A stretch of DNA of 64,000 nucleotides from Sphingobacterium sp. R2. Its GTDB lineage: Bacteria > Bacteroidota > Bacteroidia > Sphingobacteriales > Sphingobacteriaceae. Positions 49,149-58,692 of the stretch are shown here, one piece after another. The notes under the pieces were generated by a model that saw only the letters and a list, made by a program, of their open reading frames with translations, had not been told where the DNA came from and made no database searches. The stretch's first letter is position 1. Each line of letters starts with the position of its first letter. Made by a program: the position numbers and the translations under genes. The stretch spans positions 2,914,001 through 2,978,000 of the forward strand of contig NZ_CP142884.1 in the NCBI RefSeq assembly GCF_040760075.1. The letters run 5' to 3'.

Positions 49149-50876
49149 TTAATGTCCTCCTTCAGCCTCTATTTCGTCAATGTTGATTCCTTGTTTTGTT
49201 AATATTCCCTTCACAAAGATCGCAAAGAAAACAACATAACAGAATCCGACCAATGGTAGAATATATGAATTGTGAATACCGATAATATCTGCTAATTTTC
49301 CTTGGATCGGAGGAAGAACACCACCCCCAAGAATCATCATAACGAGGAATGCCGAGCCTTGAGCGGTGTATTTACCCAAACCAACAATAGATAAACTGAA
49401 AATGGACGACCACATAATTGAACAAGCAAGACCTCCTGATAAGAAAGCATAGATAGCGATTGTACCCGATGAGAACAACCCAACCAACATGGCAATAATT
49501 CCGAATAATCCGAAAATAATTAATGTGCGAGCAGGTTTCTCTTTACTTAGGTAGAATGCTACAATTTGAAGAATAATACACACAACATAATAATAGAGGT
49601 GTGACATTTCAAATCCAGCGAGTGTATTAACTCCAATAATAATAGAGAAGGCAACGAGTGGAACTATGACCAACAAACCATTTTTGGTGGTTTTAGTTAA
49701 GTTAAACGCGGTTATTGCGCCTGCCCATCGGCCGATCATCATACTCCCCCAGTACATAGATACATAAGGTGTAATTTGTGATGATTGCAGGTGACCAAAT
49801 TCTTTCAGGGTTAATAATTCGCCAAGGTTACTACCAATGGCTACTTCGATACCAACATAGATAAACAAAGCAAGCATACCTAAAGCCAATTGAGGGTATT
49901 TCATCGCACCCCAACCTTCTGGATTCTTTTGGGCACTTTTATTAGAGAATAACAAACCACCAATAACAACGACCAAAGCGCCTGCTAACCAAAGCATACG
50001 CTGTGTTTCGAGAGGTTTGGCAAGTTCTTTAATCTGTAATTTGAGTTGATCGATCTGAACGGGATCGGTTAAACTCGAAACTTGTTTGTGTAATTGCTCT
50101 ACTTCTAAGGCTAAATCACTTTTATAGCTTAAGAAAACGGGTGTGAACATACCGAAGAGCAAAACAGTCATAATAATCAATGTACGTAAAGCTTTGTTCG
50201 CTTTTTCCATTGGCTCGTCGCTAATCCCAGCAGGAACTTTTTTACTGAAATTAAATAGCGCTGCAGCTAAAATAAACAACAGGCCAACGCCTATATAGAG
50301 ATAGACTACTTTATTTAACGGAAGGTTGGCAATTTCGGAGTCTGAAATAGGTTCAAATGTTCCGAATAACGAAAATCCGATAACAAGCGGGCCTATTGTT
50401 GTGCCGAAAGAGTTAATACCACCTCCGAGGTTGACCCGAGACGCACCGGTTTTTGGGTCACCCAACAAAACTGCGAATGGATTTGCCGCGGTCTGTTGTA
50501 ATGAAAAACCCAGTGCAACGACGAAGAGGCCCAACAACATACCAACATAGAGGTTCACTTCGACAGCAACGATCATGGCTGCAGCACCTAAAGCTGAGAA
50601 AAGTAAACCATAAACGATACTCTTTTTATATCCCCATTTTCCAACCAGGTCTTTTCCACCAATTGAACTGAAAATAAACAGTAGCAATGCGCCGATATAA
50701 TAGGCTGTATAAAAAGCAAAGTCAATCAGCTGCGATTGAAACTGATCTAAATGAAAGTAATTTTTGCAGAATGGTATAAAAACACTGTTCCCTGCGGCAA
50801 TGAACCCCCAGAAGAAAAACACAATAATTAGTGTGTAAAGCGCGGGGTAATTAGTTTTAGTTTGTTGCTGTTCCAT
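49149..50876 (-). CDS. FucP-type sugar:H+ MFS transporter with an extended central loop
   Basis: 575 residues, about 130 more than most FucP relatives (around 430). 12 or more helices; the N-terminal half has FFFWGFIAAGNSVFIPFCKN, AFYTAYYIGALL and GFSLQQTAANPFAVLLG, all FucP family marks. The extra length lies between helices 6 and 7 (about residues 225-320): a polar, coiled-coil-like stretch (LALEVEQLHKQVSSLTDPVQ) flanked by two added hydrophobic segments. The kinase gene downstream fits uptake of N-acetylglucosamine or a similar sugar, but the sugar cannot be read from sequence. Confidence 0.85.
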   Translation of the reverse strand: MEQQQTKTNYPALYTLIIVFFFWGFIAAGNSVFIPFCKNYFHLDQFQSQLIDFAFYTAYYIGALLLFIFSSIGGKDLVGKWGYKKSIVYGLLFSALGAAAMIVAVEVNLYVGMLLGLFVVALGFSLQQTAANPFAVLLGDPKTGASRVNLGGGINSFGTTIGPLVIGFSLFGTFEPISDSEIANLPLNKVVYLYIGVGLLFILAAALFNFSKKVPAGISDEPMEKANKALRTLIIMTVLLFGMFTPVFLSYKSDLALEVEQLHKQVSSLTDPVQIDQLKLQIKELAKPLETQRMLWLAGALVVVIGGLLFSNKSAQKNPEGWGAMKYPQLALGMLALFIYVGIEVAIGSNLGELLTLKEFGHLQSSQITPYVSMYWGSMMIGRWAGAITAFNLTKTTKNGLLVIVPLVAFSIIIGVNTLAGFEMSHLYYYVVCIILQIVAFYLSKEKPARTLIIFGLFGIIAMLVGLFSSGTIAIYAFLSGGLACSIMWSSIFSLSIVGLGKYTAQGSAFLVMMILGGGVLPPIQGKLADIIGIHNSYILPLVGFCYVVFFAIFVKGILTKQGINIDEIEAEGGH

Positions 50877-51177
50877 ATAAGGGATCTAAAAACTTAAATT
50901 TTGAAAGGTACGAACTTATGAAAAAAAATATAAATTCAATCTAAAAATGTTGTTAAATCGTTTTACTAGTTACAATAGTAAATATTTTTTTTGAAATATT
51001 TTGAAATAACAAAATTTGTTTTTTTCTTTGTCAAGGTTCTCAATATTTAATCCGCTTCGGATTTAAAAGAAATCATTAAGTTCTTCATCTCACTTAATCT
51101 TGGAAACTCGCTTAAGTGTTATCAGAATTCAGAATAAAGCTCAAAAAGAAAATCCAAAAATCATACACAACACATTA
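50877..51177. other. Divergent region between the MFS gene and rho
   Basis: 301 AT-rich bases. The rho leader contains a small hairpin, AATCCG-CTT-CGGATT near 51049-51064. An in-frame TTG-initiated extension of rho reaches back to 51100, but I find it unconvincing. Confidence 0.5.
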
Positions 51178-52677
51178 ATGGATATTAACGAATTAAACGC
51201 TAAACTCGTATCAGAATTGCGCGAGATTGCTAAGTTGATCGGTATCGCAGATGCTGATAAATTGCGTAAACAAGAATTAATCGAAAGAATTAGTAATACT
51301 GGCGCAGAAGAGGAAGCCGCTCCAGCTTCAGCTGAAAAAGTATCAAAAGTAGAGGAAGATAGTCAGGAACATGCTGAACGTACACGTAAACGTGTGCGGA
51401 CCATTAAAACTGCGGAACCTGTAACGGTAAGGAAACGTGAAGTTTCTGAGCATGAAGAACCCACCGTTGCAGCTGCGGACACAACAGCAGCAGATAAAGG
51501 CGCCCAACCTGAGAAAACCATTCAAACTCCTAAAGCAGAAAACACTTCTTCAAGTACAGATTTCGATAATGTAATTGTTAATGAAGGGGTATTGGAAATC
51601 ATGCCCGATGGTTATGGCTTCTTACGTTCTTCTGATTACAATTATTTGACATCCCCTGATGATATTTATGTATCACAATCTCAAATCAAATTATTTGGCT
51701 TGAAAACGGGAGATACGGTACGAGGCTGTATCCGCCCACCTAAAGAAGGGGAGAAATATTTTCCTTTGGTCAGAGTAGAGGCTATCAATGGACAAAATCC
51801 TGCAGAGGTACGTGATCGTGTACCATTTGATTATTTGACACCATTGTTCCCAGATGAGCGTTTAAATTTGGATATGGGCGTTGGAAATTATTCTACGCGT
51901 ATCATGGATTTATTTACGCCTATCGGTAAGGGGCAACGTGGATTAATCGTTGCGCAGCCGAAAACGGGTAAAACAAACTTGTTGAAAGAGGTTGCGAATG
52001 CTATAGCAAAAAATCATCCGGAAGTTTATCTGATTATTTTATTAATCGATGAGCGCCCAGAGGAGGTGACCGATATGGCAAGAAGTGTTCGTGCTGAAGT
52101 TGTCTCTTCTACATTTGATGAACCGGCTGACCGCCATGTTAAGATTGCGAATATCGTGCTTGAGAAAGCAAAGCGTATGGTAGAGTGCGGACACGATGTC
52201 GTTATTTTGTTAGACTCAATCACGAGATTGGCTCGTGCATATAACACAGTTGCCCCTGCGTCTGGTAAAATTTTGTCAGGTGGTGTGGACGCTAACGCTT
52301 TACATAAGCCAAAACGTTTCTTTGGTGCTGCCCGGAATATCGAAAACGGTGGTTCATTAACTATTTTAGCTACGGCATTGACAGATACAGGATCTAAAAT
52401 GGATGAAGTTATCTTTGAAGAATTCAAAGGTACGGGTAATATGGAACTACAGCTGGATCGTAAATTGGCAAACAAACGTATCTTCCCGGCAATCGATATT
52501 ACGGCATCCAGTACGCGTCGCGATGATTTGTTGACCGACAAAGAAACATTGCAACGCATTTGGGTACTTCGTAACCATTTGTCCGATATGAATTCTACAG
52601 AGGCTATGGAATTTTTACAAGGACAATTGCGTGGAACTAAATCAAATGAAGAATTTTTGATCAGTATGAATGGGTAA
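51178..52677 (+). CDS. rho: Transcription termination factor Rho
   Basis: 499 residues from the ATG at 51178 ([20 protein letters not shown] is the family start). After the Rho_N helix (1-45) there is an inserted low-complexity stretch rich in Glu, Ala, Lys and Thr (about 45-135). Next come the cold-shock RNA-binding domain ([18 protein letters not shown]), P-loop [14 protein letters not shown] (about 260), [11 protein letters not shown], the Q-loop, and R-loop. It is a hexameric RNA helicase that ends transcription. E. coli Rho has 419 residues; the insert makes up the difference and is common in Bacteroidota, where it may help RNA or condensate binding. Confidence 0.96.
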   Translation: MDINELNAKLVSELREIAKLIGIADADKLRKQELIERISNTGAEEEAAPASAEKVSKVEEDSQEHAERTRKRVRTIKTAEPVTVRKREVSEHEEPTVAAADTTAADKGAQPEKTIQTPKAENTSSSTDFDNVIVNEGVLEIMPDGYGFLRSSDYNYLTSPDDIYVSQSQIKLFGLKTGDTVRGCIRPPKEGEKYFPLVRVEAINGQNPAEVRDRVPFDYLTPLFPDERLNLDMGVGNYSTRIMDLFTPIGKGQRGLIVAQPKTGKTNLLKEVANAIAKNHPEVYLIILLIDERPEEVTDMARSVRAEVVSSTFDEPADRHVKIANIVLEKAKRMVECGHDVVILLDSITRLARAYNTVAPASGKILSGGVDANALHKPKRFFGAARNIENGGSLTILATALTDTGSKMDEVIFEEFKGTGNMELQLDRKLANKRIFPAIDITASSTRRDDLLTDKETLQRIWVLRNHLSDMNSTEAMEFLQGQLRGTKSNEEFLISMNG

Positions 52678-52699
52678 TTCCATCAAATTTTGATATTTT

Positions 52700-52733
52700 A
52701 GCCATCATTTGAAAAAAATGATGGCTTTTTTTA
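52700..52733 (+). terminator. Terminator after rho
   Basis: AGCCATCATTT / AAATGATGGCT with a 5-base loop, then T7. Confidence 0.85.
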
Positions 52734-52750
52734 TAATGTAGATCCTGTAT

Positions 52751-53437
52751 ATGAAAAAACATATTCCCAATTTGCTGACTTGTCTAAATTTATTTAGTGG
52801 GTGTATCGCTGTGTTAATGGCCTTACAAGGTAATATTAAAATTGTTACCATCTGTGTGTTTGCGTCGGGGATATTTGATTTTTTTGATGGAATGGTAGCG
52901 CGTCTGCTTCATGTTAAATCGTCGATTGGGAAGGAACTTGACTCGTTGGCCGATATGGTTAGTTTTGGCTTTTTACCTGGAACAATCATGTTTACTTTAT
53001 TGTCAAAGGTATTTCCTGATGGCTCTTTATATCCTTATTTGGGATTTATTATTACAGTCTTCTCGGCTTTGCGTTTAGCCAAGTTCAATTTGGATGAGCG
53101 CCAAACTTCTGATTTCATCGGCCTCAATACACCAATGAATACATTTTATGTGCTCTCACTTCCGTATATTGCTGATACCTATCCCCAATTTGTTTTAAAT
53201 CCGTTAATTTTAATCGGTAGTGTTTTTTTAACAAGTTATCTATTGGTGAGTGAAATTAGGTTGTTTTCGATGAAATTTAGTTCCATGGAATGGAAAACAA
53301 ATAAATATCGGTTTATATTTCTGATCTTGACTTTGATCTTTTTTATGATTGGTCAATTTATGGCTCTTCCTATTATTCTTATTTTGTATTTCATTTTATC
53401 TGCATTGCATTTCAATAAAAAAAACGATCTGGCTTAG
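52751..53437 (+). CDS. pssA: CDP-diacylglycerol--serine O-phosphatidyltransferase
   Basis: 228 residues with about seven helices. The CDP-alcohol phosphatidyltransferase motif is DFFDGMVARLLHVKSSIGKE-LDSLADMVSFG (DGx2ARx8Gx3Dx3D, around residues 43-70). It makes phosphatidylserine, the precursor of phosphatidylethanolamine. The stop codon overlaps the stop of the converging HPt gene, inside a shared terminator. Confidence 0.95.
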   Translation: MKKHIPNLLTCLNLFSGCIAVLMALQGNIKIVTICVFASGIFDFFDGMVARLLHVKSSIGKELDSLADMVSFGFLPGTIMFTLLSKVFPDGSLYPYLGFIITVFSALRLAKFNLDERQTSDFIGLNTPMNTFYVLSLPYIADTYPQFVLNPLILIGSVFLTSYLLVSEIRLFSMKFSSMEWKTNKYRFIFLILTLIFFMIGQFMALPIILILYFILSALHFNKKNDLA

Positions 53438-53447
53438 ATCGTTTTTT
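53417..53447. terminator. Bidirectional terminator overlapping two stop codons
   Basis: ACGATCT (53424-53430) / AGATCGT (53436-53442) with a 5-base loop, A-run on the left and T6 on the right. The TAG of pssA (53435-53437) and the TAA of the HPt gene (53434-53436, complement) both lie in the loop and right arm. Confidence 0.85.
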
Positions 53448-53778
53448 CATATTGTTCTAATTCAAAAAGGAGTTCCTTCATCTCGATATCGATGATACTG
53501 AAAGTTGCCCGCAATATCTCTAAAGATTCCTTGTTTTTTGCCTGGCTCTCCAATTCTTCCAACTTTTCTTTCAGATGAAAAGCACCTATATAGTCCATTG
53601 TCGGTTTGATATGATGGGCGGCATCACCAATTTTCTGCAGGTTACCTTCAGCAAGTGCCTGACGGAGTTTATCGAGATCGACAGGTGTTTGAATAAGGTA
53701 CATGGATACAAATTGTTTAATTAATTCTTGATTGTCGAACATGTTTAGGCTGATCAGTTCAATGTCGAGATGGTTCAT
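53434..53778 (-). CDS. HPt (histidine phosphotransfer) domain protein
   Basis: 114 residues, a four-helix HPt domain with phospho-His55 in GDAAHHIKPTMDYIG. It takes a phosphate from a hybrid kinase receiver and gives it to a response regulator. No hybrid kinase is adjacent; the FixL-type kinase of this window is a simple one and unlikely to be its partner. It overlaps the folK gene by 20 bases, so the two are co-transcribed, an unusual pairing. Confidence 0.85.
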   Translation of the reverse strand: MNHLDIELISLNMFDNQELIKQFVSMYLIQTPVDLDKLRQALAEGNLQKIGDAAHHIKPTMDYIGAFHLKEKLEELESQAKNKESLEILRATFSIIDIEMKELLFELEQYEKTI

Positions 53779-54262
53779 TGTTGCTTGTTTTCTTTACAGG
53801 TAAATCGTCTTTGCATTTATCCAATAAATATACATTATTTTTTTTGTAAACAGGGTGAACATAGTCGGGGGCGATTTCCGCTAAGGGTTCGAGTGTGAAC
53901 CTACGTTGGGCAATGTAGGGGTGTGGAATCTGAAGTGATGGTAGGTCGATGATTTCTTGGTTGAAGTAGAGTAGGTCGATGTCAATAACTCTTTCGCCCC
54001 ACTTTTCCTTACGTACGCGTCCTAATTCCTGTTCGATATGCTGTGTTAGTTTTAAGCATTCTAAGGGTGGTAATTCGGAAGCTACCAAGATAACCTGATT
54101 TAAAAAAGCAGGTTGGTCTCTAACTCCCCAGGCAGCAGTTTCATAAATTGACGATGCTTCAATTAGCTCTCCAGCATGTTTCTCGAGCTGCTTTCTCGCT
54201 AAATTAAGCTGCTGAAAGCGATCCCCTAGATTGGTGCCCAATAGGATATATATCTTATTCAT
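53759..54262 (-). CDS. folK: 2-amino-4-hydroxy-6-hydroxymethyldihydropteridine diphosphokinase
   Basis: 167 residues, normal length. It transfers pyrophosphate from ATP to the pterin in folate synthesis. Family marks: LLGTNLGDRFQQL at the start, SSIYETAAWGVRDQPAFLNQ, LGRVRKEKWGERVIDIDLLY with the catalytic Asp pair, and IPHPYIAQRRFTLEPLAEI. The end (VKKTSNNEPSRH) overlaps the start of the HPt gene. Confidence 0.95.
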   Translation of the reverse strand: MNKIYILLGTNLGDRFQQLNLARKQLEKHAGELIEASSIYETAAWGVRDQPAFLNQVILVASELPPLECLKLTQHIEQELGRVRKEKWGERVIDIDLLYFNQEIIDLPSLQIPHPYIAQRRFTLEPLAEIAPDYVHPVYKKNNVYLLDKCKDDLPVKKTSNNEPSRH

Positions 54263-54480
54263 ATTGCAAAAATAGGCTTTTGAGGGATTTAATGATGAAG
54301 TTTGCCTGTTAATTCCATCTGATTATGCAATTTCTGTTAGCGAGTTAGCTCACGTTGGGAAGAAAATATGATATAGATGAAATAAAAGACTGTGTGAATA
54401 AAAAATATTGCATTACCTTTAATGGAAAATAGCGCATTCGATTGGTAGAGCTTGTTATTAATCGGATATAATTACAAAAT

Positions 54481-56247
54481 ATGAAATCATTTTTTAAATA
54501 TGTACTGGCAACAATTACAGGGATTGTAATCTCTTTTGTTGTGTTGTTTATTGTCTTGATGGGAATTATTGGAGCGATTATCAGCTCGGCATCCTCTGAT
54601 CAGGAAGTTGTTGTTAAAAGCAATTCGGTTTTATACCTGTCTTTTGATTATGATATTACCGAAAGAAGTGAAGCCAATCCGTTGGGGAGTCTCAATCTTC
54701 CCGGTTATTCGACCAAAAATATTGGACTAGATGATATTTTGGCAAGGATCAAGTATGCGGCTACAGATGGAAATATTAAGGGTATTTATTTAGATGCGAG
54801 TCATGTCGGTGTTGGCTTTGCAAGTTTAAAGGAAGTAAGGGACGAACTTTTGGCCTTTAAAAAGACGGGTAAATTTGTTGTTGCTTATAATGCCGGCTAC
54901 GACCAAAAGGCTTATTATGTGGCGAGCATCGCTGATAAGGTATATGTTAATCCACAAGGTACAATCGATTTTAAAGGGTTGGCAAGTTCGACGATGTTTT
55001 ATAAAGACTTGCTGGACAAGGTTGGTGTAGAGATGCAAATTGTCAAGGTAGGTACCTTTAAGAGTGCTGTTGAACCTTACTTTTTGAATAAAATGAGTGA
55101 GCCCAACCGTTTGCAGGTAACTTCTTATTTGGGAAGTATATATACTACTTTTATTGATGAAATAGCAGCAAGCAGAAAAATTTCTTCGGATTCATTGCGG
55201 GCGATAGCAAATAACTATCTAGTTCGGGATGCGGACGATGCGGTAAAATATAAGCTTGCGGATGCCAAGCTATATAAAGACGAACTTCTATCGGACTTGC
55301 GAAAACGTTTGAAAATTTCGGAAAAAGATGACATATCGTTCGTTTCCCTATTGGATTATAATAAGAAGGTAAAAGACGATGTGAGTGGATCTGAAGTCGC
55401 AGTTCTTTATGCTGCTGGAGAAATTGTTGACGGTGAGGGGACAGGACCGGGTCAAATCGGTGGTGATAAATTTTCCCGTGAACTACGGAAATTAAGAGAA
55501 GATGATGCTGTTAAAGCTGTTGTTTTGCGTGTCAATTCTCCTGGTGGATCTGCTCTAGCATCGGATATTATCTGGCGGGAGGTTGTTTTGACCAAGAAAG
55601 TGAAACCTGTAATCGTATCGATGGGAGATTTAGCTGCATCAGGGGGGTATTATATCTCGGCGGCAGCAGATTCGATATTTGCCGAACCGACTACAATTAC
55701 AGGATCTATAGGTGTATTTGGTGTAATTCCTAATTTCCAAAATCTGATGAACAATAAAATTGGAGTGCATTATGATGGTGTAAAGACGGGTCGGTTTGCT
55801 GATTTGATGACTTCTTTCGATCGGCCGTTGACAGCAGAAGAAAGGGATATCATCCAGCGGGAAGTGGATAAAGTATATGGTACATTTACTAAAGTTGTTG
55901 CAGATGGCCGCAAATTATCCATCGCTGATGTGGATAGCATTGGACAGGGAAGAGTTTGGACTGGCGCGCAGGGAGTGAACAATAAATTGGTTGACCGACT
56001 GGGTAACTTGGATGCCGCAATTCAGGCTGCCGCTAAAAAGGCCAAATTGAGTAACTATAAAGTGTCCCAGTATCCGGAGAAAGAAGATCCTTTTACCTCA
56101 ATATTGAATAATTCGAAAGAGAAAGTTCAAGTTTGGCTTGCCAAAGAGCAAATGGGCGAGTACTATCGCTATTTTGATGTTATGAAAAAAGCTACAGCAC
56201 AGACGGGGGTACAGGCGAGATTGCCTTATAGCGTTGAGATTCATTAG
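54481..56247 (+). CDS. sppA: Signal peptide peptidase SppA, 67-kDa type
   Basis: 588 residues with an N-terminal membrane helix (about 9-35) and two SppA repeats. Catalytic Lys expected in VGTFKSAVEPYF (about 194) and Ser in DLAASGGYYISAAAD (about 386). NSPGGSALASD and the TGSIGVFG segment complete the second repeat. It degrades cleaved signal peptides at the inner membrane. It is transcribed alone and its start is the first ATG. Confidence 0.95.
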   Translation: MKSFFKYVLATITGIVISFVVLFIVLMGIIGAIISSASSDQEVVVKSNSVLYLSFDYDITERSEANPLGSLNLPGYSTKNIGLDDILARIKYAATDGNIKGIYLDASHVGVGFASLKEVRDELLAFKKTGKFVVAYNAGYDQKAYYVASIADKVYVNPQGTIDFKGLASSTMFYKDLLDKVGVEMQIVKVGTFKSAVEPYFLNKMSEPNRLQVTSYLGSIYTTFIDEIAASRKISSDSLRAIANNYLVRDADDAVKYKLADAKLYKDELLSDLRKRLKISEKDDISFVSLLDYNKKVKDDVSGSEVAVLYAAGEIVDGEGTGPGQIGGDKFSRELRKLREDDAVKAVVLRVNSPGGSALASDIIWREVVLTKKVKPVIVSMGDLAASGGYYISAAADSIFAEPTTITGSIGVFGVIPNFQNLMNNKIGVHYDGVKTGRFADLMTSFDRPLTAEERDIIQREVDKVYGTFTKVVADGRKLSIADVDSIGQGRVWTGAQGVNNKLVDRLGNLDAAIQAAAKKAKLSNYKVSQYPEKEDPFTSILNNSKEKVQVWLAKEQMGEYYRYFDVMKKATAQTGVQARLPYSVEIH

Positions 56248-56462
56248 TAATTGATTCGTAAAGGAAGCTCAACCGTAGTATGGTGTGGGTAATTACAATT
56301 TATAATGATGCGGGTAGTTCTTACGTTGCGTGCTGATAAGTTCAATCTAAGTTAGGAATTGCAATGAATAAATAATTATTTCTAATGAAAGCAAATGCTT
56401 TTTTTTATATTTAGCTGTTCGTTTGACAAAACGACCTAATCCCAAATCAATAAAGTTACAGA

Positions 56463-57653
56463 ATGAAAACAGTAGACGATTTAAATTTTGCAGGTAAAAA
56501 AGCCTTGGTACGTGTGGATTTCAACGTGCCTTTGGATGAAAATTTCAATATTACGGATGATAATCGTATCCAGGGAGCGGCTCCAACGATAAAGAAGATT
56601 TTGAAAGATGGTGGAAGCGTGATATTGATGTCCCATTTAGGAAGGCCAAAAGATGGTCCTACTGATAAGTATTCATTAAAACATATTGTTGCTCATCTTT
56701 CACAGGTTCTAGGCACTGATGTTCAGTTTGCCAATGATTGTATTGGTACAGAAGCAGTAGAAAAAGCCGCGGCTTTGCAGGCTGGTCAGGTTTTGTTGCT
56801 AGAGAACCTACGCTTCTATAAAGAAGAAGAAAAGGGATATGTTGAATTTGCTGAGAAGTTGTCAAAATTAGGTGATATCTATGTGAACGATGCTTTCGGT
56901 ACAGCCCACAGAGCTCATGCTTCGACAGCTATTGTTGCTCAATTTTTTCCAGGAGCTAAATATAGTGGTTATCTGATGGCAGCTGAGGTCGGAAATGCGG
57001 AGAAGGTGTTGAATAATCCGGTTAGACCTTTTACGGCTATTATGGGTGGAGCGAAAGTTTCAGATAAAATTCAATTGATCGAAGCGCTATTGGATAAAGT
57101 TGATAATCTCCTGATAGGCGGAGGTATGGCCTATACATTTATTAAAGCTAGAGGTGGCGAAATTGGCAAATCATTGGTGGAGATGGATAAACTTGATTTA
57201 GCAAATGAGCTTGTTCAAAAGGCGAAAGAAAAAGGTGTAAACCTAGTTATTCCCACTGATGCGCAGATAGCAGATGCATTTTCCAACGATGCTAATGTAT
57301 ATGATGGGCCAAATGACCAAATTCCTGCAGATTTGCAAGGCTTGGATATTGGTCAGGATTCTGCAGCAAACTTTGCGTCGATCATTAAAAATTCTAAAAC
57401 AGTTCTTTGGAACGGTCCAATGGGTGTGTTTGAATTTGATACTTTCGCAAAAGGTACTAAAGCGGTGGCTGATGCAGTTGTGGAAGCAACGAAGAATGGA
57501 GCTTTTTCTTTAATAGGTGGCGGTGATTCCGCTGCTGCTGTAAGTAAATTCGGTATGACTGAAGATGTAAGTTATGTCAGTACAGGCGGTGGTGCACTTT
57601 TGGAATACATGGAAGGAAAGGTGCTTCCTGGCGTAAAGGCACTCGAAGATTAA
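56463..57653 (+). CDS. pgk: Phosphoglycerate kinase
   Basis: 396 residues, normal length. It transfers phosphate from 1,3-bisphosphoglycerate to ADP in glycolysis. RVDFNVPLD (substrate site), [43 protein letters not shown] and the nucleotide site GGGDSAAAV are all present. It is transcribed alone with its own terminator. Confidence 0.97.
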   Translation: MKTVDDLNFAGKKALVRVDFNVPLDENFNITDDNRIQGAAPTIKKILKDGGSVILMSHLGRPKDGPTDKYSLKHIVAHLSQVLGTDVQFANDCIGTEAVEKAAALQAGQVLLLENLRFYKEEEKGYVEFAEKLSKLGDIYVNDAFGTAHRAHASTAIVAQFFPGAKYSGYLMAAEVGNAEKVLNNPVRPFTAIMGGAKVSDKIQLIEALLDKVDNLLIGGGMAYTFIKARGGEIGKSLVEMDKLDLANELVQKAKEKGVNLVIPTDAQIADAFSNDANVYDGPNDQIPADLQGLDIGQDSAANFASIIKNSKTVLWNGPMGVFEFDTFAKGTKAVADAVVEATKNGAFSLIGGGDSAAAVSKFGMTEDVSYVSTGGGALLEYMEGKVLPGVKALED

Positions 57654-57673
57654 TATAAATTAAATCTTTCAGG

Positions 57674-57705
57674 AAAGGGACAGCATTGCGTTGTCCCTTT
57701 TTGTA
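57674..57705 (+). terminator. Terminator after pgk
   Basis: AAAGGGACA / TGTCCCTTT (57674-57682, 57692-57700), then TTGTATTTT. Confidence 0.8.
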
Positions 57706-57837
57706 TTTTAAGGATAGCGCTATTGCTCGTGTTGAACTATGGATGTAATGTCAGATTATATCAATTATCCGTTAATTAACTGTACAGTACTCGTGAGTTT
57801 TTATTGTAATTGCTAAATTTATCAGACAAGGTTATAT

Positions 57838-58692
57838 ATGCAGATATCGATGGACAAAAATAAGAATAGAGAAAAAATAAGTTCCGGTTTCTTTTCAGTG
57901 CTGACATATAATGTCGCGGGATTGCCTGGGATTATTTCGTCGGCGATAACGGGTAGAAGCAGGAGTATTGCCGAAATTGGAAGGAAGATTAATCCTTTTG
58001 ATATCGTGAATGTACAGGAAGATTTTAACTACAATAGAAGTTTATATTTAGGCGGAAATTTACATCCCTTCCGCACGAAAACAAAGGGTCGTGTGCCCTT
58101 TGGTGATGGTTTAAATACACTGTCTCGTTTTCCAATGACTGATGTTGTCCGTATTCCATGGAAGAAACGTACGGGTGCAGATTTTTTAACACCCAAGGGC
58201 TTTACTTTTGTTCAAGTGGAGATTGTGCCCGATGTCTGGCTGGACGTCTACAATGTTCATGCAAATGCACAAAACAGCAGAAAAGCTTCAAGCGCACGTC
58301 GCGATAATCTCAATCAGTTGCGCGATTACATCGGTGAACATTCTGGCGGTAGGTCAATTCTTGTGATGGGGGATTTTAATGCACATTATAGCTTTTGTGA
58401 TGATAATCTGCATGATTTTATGGATTCAACGGCTTTAGTTGATAGCTGGGTTGAACTAGAAAATGGGGGCTTAGTGCCAGAGGCCCGCCACACGTTCAAA
58501 CCCCAGCATATGTTGTCTATATGTAATCAGAGCGAATCTATTGATAAGATTCTTTACAGGAGCAGCAGTGAACTCAGTCTTGCCGCCCGGGACTATAATA
58601 TAGAAAACAATCTATTCACGAATGCAAAGGGGTTGCCCTTGTCAGATCATTATGCGTTGGCACTCAATTTTAATTGGGCGATCCACCCTTAG
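57838..58692 (+). CDS. Endonuclease/exonuclease/phosphatase-family protein
   Basis: 284 residues of the DNase I-like fold: SVLTYNVAGLPG, FDIVNVQEDFN (metal Glu), VYNVHANAQ, VMGDFNAHY and LSDHYALAL (catalytic His). No signal peptide. The layout, with a wide loop after the first strand, resembles sphingomyelinase/inositol-phosphatase-like members more than exonuclease III. The ATG at 57850 is an alternative start. Substrate unknown. Its stop codon overlaps the end of the converging barrel-protein gene by 4 bases. Confidence 0.82.
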   Translation: MQISMDKNKNREKISSGFFSVLTYNVAGLPGIISSAITGRSRSIAEIGRKINPFDIVNVQEDFNYNRSLYLGGNLHPFRTKTKGRVPFGDGLNTLSRFPMTDVVRIPWKKRTGADFLTPKGFTFVQVEIVPDVWLDVYNVHANAQNSRKASSARRDNLNQLRDYIGEHSGGRSILVMGDFNAHYSFCDDNLHDFMDSTALVDSWVELENGGLVPEARHTFKPQHMLSICNQSESIDKILYRSSSELSLAARDYNIENNLFTNAKGLPLSDHYALALNFNWAIHP

